From: Chloracidobacterium sp. UBA7659
GTDB lineage: Bacteria; Acidobacteriota; Blastocatellia; Pyrinomonadales; Pyrinomonadaceae
Direction: 5' to 3'
Assembly: GCA_002483395.1 (NCBI GenBank)
Contig: DLHV01000059.1
Span: 56,697-63,137, forward strand
Length of the DNA: 6,441 bases
Below are positions 5,238-6,441 of the stretch, piece after piece. Both the position numbers and the translations under genes were made by a program. Position 1 is the stretch's first letter. Each line of letters starts with the position of its first letter. Below the pieces are notes generated by a model. It made no database searches, was not told where the DNA came from, and saw only the letters and a program-made list of their open reading frames with translations.

Positions 5238-6441
5238 TCATATCCGCAGCGGCATGACGATGTATTTGTAGTCGTAGGCGGTGTCGCCGGCGATACGCAT
5301 TTGGGTTTGGGCGTTGGAGTCTTTGAATTCGAATGAGATGCGGGTCGGGCTGCTGGTTTCTTTGACACGGACTTTGTCGCCGTCGGTTTCTTTCGCACGC
5401 TCGTTCACACTCGCGTTTCCGCCCGTAGATCCATCTGCATCGGAGCCGCCGTCCACATCGGCGGCCGAGCCGGTTTGAATCGCGGAGACGGTCGTAAGGA
5501 ATTCCTGCAGGTACAGCCAGTTAAAACCGAGTTGAATCTCCTCACCCTTGTACTCTGCCGGGACGACCTCGTTTCCTTCGCCTTCTTCGCTGGATTGGGC
5601 GGAGAGTTCGACCTCGCCTTCGCGAACGGTAAGGCGGATAGAGCGGTTGCGTTCGTCGGCCATGAGGGCGACACGGCGGACGGCCCCCTTCATTTCGTCT
5701 AGGTCGAAGATGGCGGTCTTGTCGTTGTCCTTCGGCATTACCATCTCGTAATTGGGGAAGTTGCCCGAGAGCTTTCGGGTGATCAGCAGGCGGCCTTCGA
5801 GCTCGAAATAGATGTGGTTCTGGTCCTCGCCGAACGACACTTCTTCATCCGAATCGCGTGAGATCTTGACCAGTTCTAGCAGGGCCTTTTTCGGTATCAA
5901 GGCGTCCATTGTGCCTTCGATCGGTTCGTCGAGAACGCGTTCGATATAGGCGAGCCGGTGGCCGTCGGTCGTGACCATTCGGGCCTTGCCGTCGGCCAGC
6001 ATGAACTTTGCACCGGAGAGAGTAAACCGCGACTGCTCATTTGTGATCGCAAACGCAGTGTGCTGGATAAAGTAATTAAATATCTCGGCCGGGAGTTTGA
6101 GCGGGGCGGATTTGAAGATCGGGATCTCGGGAAACTGTTCACGGCTGACGCCGGCGAGGCGGAATTTGCCGCGTCCGCACGTGACGTTGACCCATTCGTT
6201 CTGTTCCTTTTTGAATGTGACGTTTTCGGCCACAAGCAGCCGTGAAAGGTCGAACAGCTTGCGGGCCTGGATGCACATCGCACCGGCCTTTTTGATCTCG
6301 GCCTCGGCATCGCAGCGGATCGTTACGTCGAGATCGGTACCGACGATACGGATGGCGTTTTCACCAAGACTCTCGATCAAAATATTCGATAACACGGGAA
6401 TCGTGCTCTTGCGCTCGACCACGCCCTGCACATAACCCAGT
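5238..6441 (-). CDS. dnaN: DNA polymerase III beta subunit (sliding clamp), 5' end beyond right edge
   Basis: The frame is open to the right edge and reads L-G-Y-V-Q-G-V-V-E-R-K-S-T-I-P-V-L-S-N-I-L, the region near residue 20 of bacterial beta clamps. The gene therefore lacks only about its first 15-20 codons; the GTG at 6431 is an internal valine, not a start. The clamp is a ring-shaped homodimer that encircles DNA and tethers DNA polymerase III and other partners. Numbered from that valine, clear marks are G-T-D-L-D-V (31-36), the binding-cleft motif T-T-D-G-H-R-L-A (154-161), G-N-F-P-N-Y-E-M-V-M-P (223-233), A-D-E-R-N-R-S-I-R-L (258-267) and the C-terminal Y-I-V-M-P-L-R-I, equivalent to the usual V-M-P-M-R-L. 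All three clamp domains are present. Domain III is interrupted by a low-complexity insertion at about 316-363, making the protein longer than the usual 365-380 residues. No dnaA or recF is in view. Confidence 0.97.
   Translation of the reverse strand, partial: LGYVQGVVERKSTIPVLSNILIESLGENAIRIVGTDLDVTIRCDAEAEIKKAGAMCIQARKLFDLSRLLVAENVTFKKEQNEWVNVTCGRGKFRLAGVSREQFPEIPIFKSAPLKLPAEIFNYFIQHTAFAITNEQSRFTLSGAKFMLADGKARMVTTDGHRLAYIERVLDEPIEGTMDALIPKKALLELVKISRDSDEEVSFGEDQNHIYFELEGRLLITRKLSGNFPNYEMVMPKDNDKTAIFDLDEMKGAVRRVALMADERNRSIRLTVREGEVELSAQSSEEGEGNEVVPAEYKGEEIQLGFNWLYLQEFLTTVSAIQTGSAADVDGGSDADGSTGGNASVNERAKETDGDKVRVKETSSPTRISFEFKDSNAQTQMRIAGDTAYDYKYIVMPLRI
5343..5486 (-). other. low-complexity insertion in domain III of the beta clamp
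   Basis: Between the helix L-Q-E-F-L-T-T-V and the strand R-I-S-F-E-F-K-D the product carries about 45 residues rich in Gly, Asp, Ser, Ala and Glu (G-S-A-A-D-V-D-G-G-S-D-A-D-G-S-T-G-G, then a charged E-R-A-K-E-T-D-G-D-K-V-R-V-K-E-T). In E. coli DnaN the matching helix and strand are joined by a short turn. The reading frame is intact on both sides, so this is an insertion and not a frameshift. It is probably a disordered surface loop. Confidence 0.7.
5445..5465. repeat. all-GC hairpin within the dnaN insertion
   Basis: GCCGCCG (5445-5451) and CGGCGGC (5459-5465) are perfect inverted copies around a 7-base loop. They encode the A-A-D-V-D-G-G part of the inserted linker. A stem this stable inside a coding region could promote replication slippage and so explain growth of the linker; that is inference. 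Confidence 0.5.

Noticed and set aside
5238..6431. GTG at 6431 as the dnaN start
   Set aside because: The residues before it (L-G-Y) continue the conserved clamp N-terminus in frame to the window edge, and known clamps start about 15-20 residues earlier.
5238..6441. Replication-origin context around dnaN
   Set aside because: No dnaA or recF coding sequence and no DnaA-box cluster is visible; dnaN alone does not mark the origin.

Overview
The window comes from a bacterial chromosome and has mixed GC. I infer a Gram-negative-type soil or sediment bacterium, most likely Acidobacteriota (Blastocatellia-like). The basis is the combination of a UPF0182 giant membrane protein, a STAS-type anti-sigma antagonist, small secreted hypotheticals and SH3-type surface proteins in DNA of roughly 50-60% GC. 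This placement is a guess from gene content and protein style, not a phylogenetic result.

Layout, left to right. (1) 1-153, minus strand: the first 51 codons of a STAS-domain anti-sigma-factor antagonist that leaves the window at the left edge. (2) 154-392: a divergent intergenic region with a good sigma70-type promoter for the next gene, a 7-bp inverted repeat over its -35 box, and an octamer occurring three times at exact 91-bp steps. (3) 393-848, plus strand: a small secreted cysteine-containing protein that I do not recognise. (4) 849-1084: intergenic, with a threefold 8-bp tandem repeat, a GC-rich inverted repeat and a weak candidate terminator for the gene entering from the right. (5) 1085-3958, minus: a complete UPF0182-family membrane protein. 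(6) 3959-4110: a spacer with a hairpin directly at the UPF0182 start and a possible 16-codon leader ORF. (7) 4111-5223, minus: a 370-residue membrane-anchored protein with an SH3-like segment and an unknown C-terminal domain, clearly more AT-rich than its neighbours. (8) 5238-6441, minus: the beta sliding clamp gene dnaN, missing only its first codons at the right edge and carrying an unusual low-complexity insertion near its C-terminus.

The three minus-strand genes read dnaN -> unknown anchored protein -> UPF0182. The first two are only 14 bases apart and could share a transcript. The 152-base gap before UPF0182 leaves room for separate control. No dnaA, recF or origin-like DnaA-box cluster is visible. 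There is no functional link to propose between the clamp and the two envelope proteins beyond possible co-transcription. The secreted protein and the STAS gene are divergently transcribed and may share the repeat-bearing control region. I found no tRNA, rRNA, CRISPR array or insertion sequence. The points most worth a second look are the clamp insertion, the AT-rich unknown gene next to dnaN, and the ordered motifs in the 154-392 control region.
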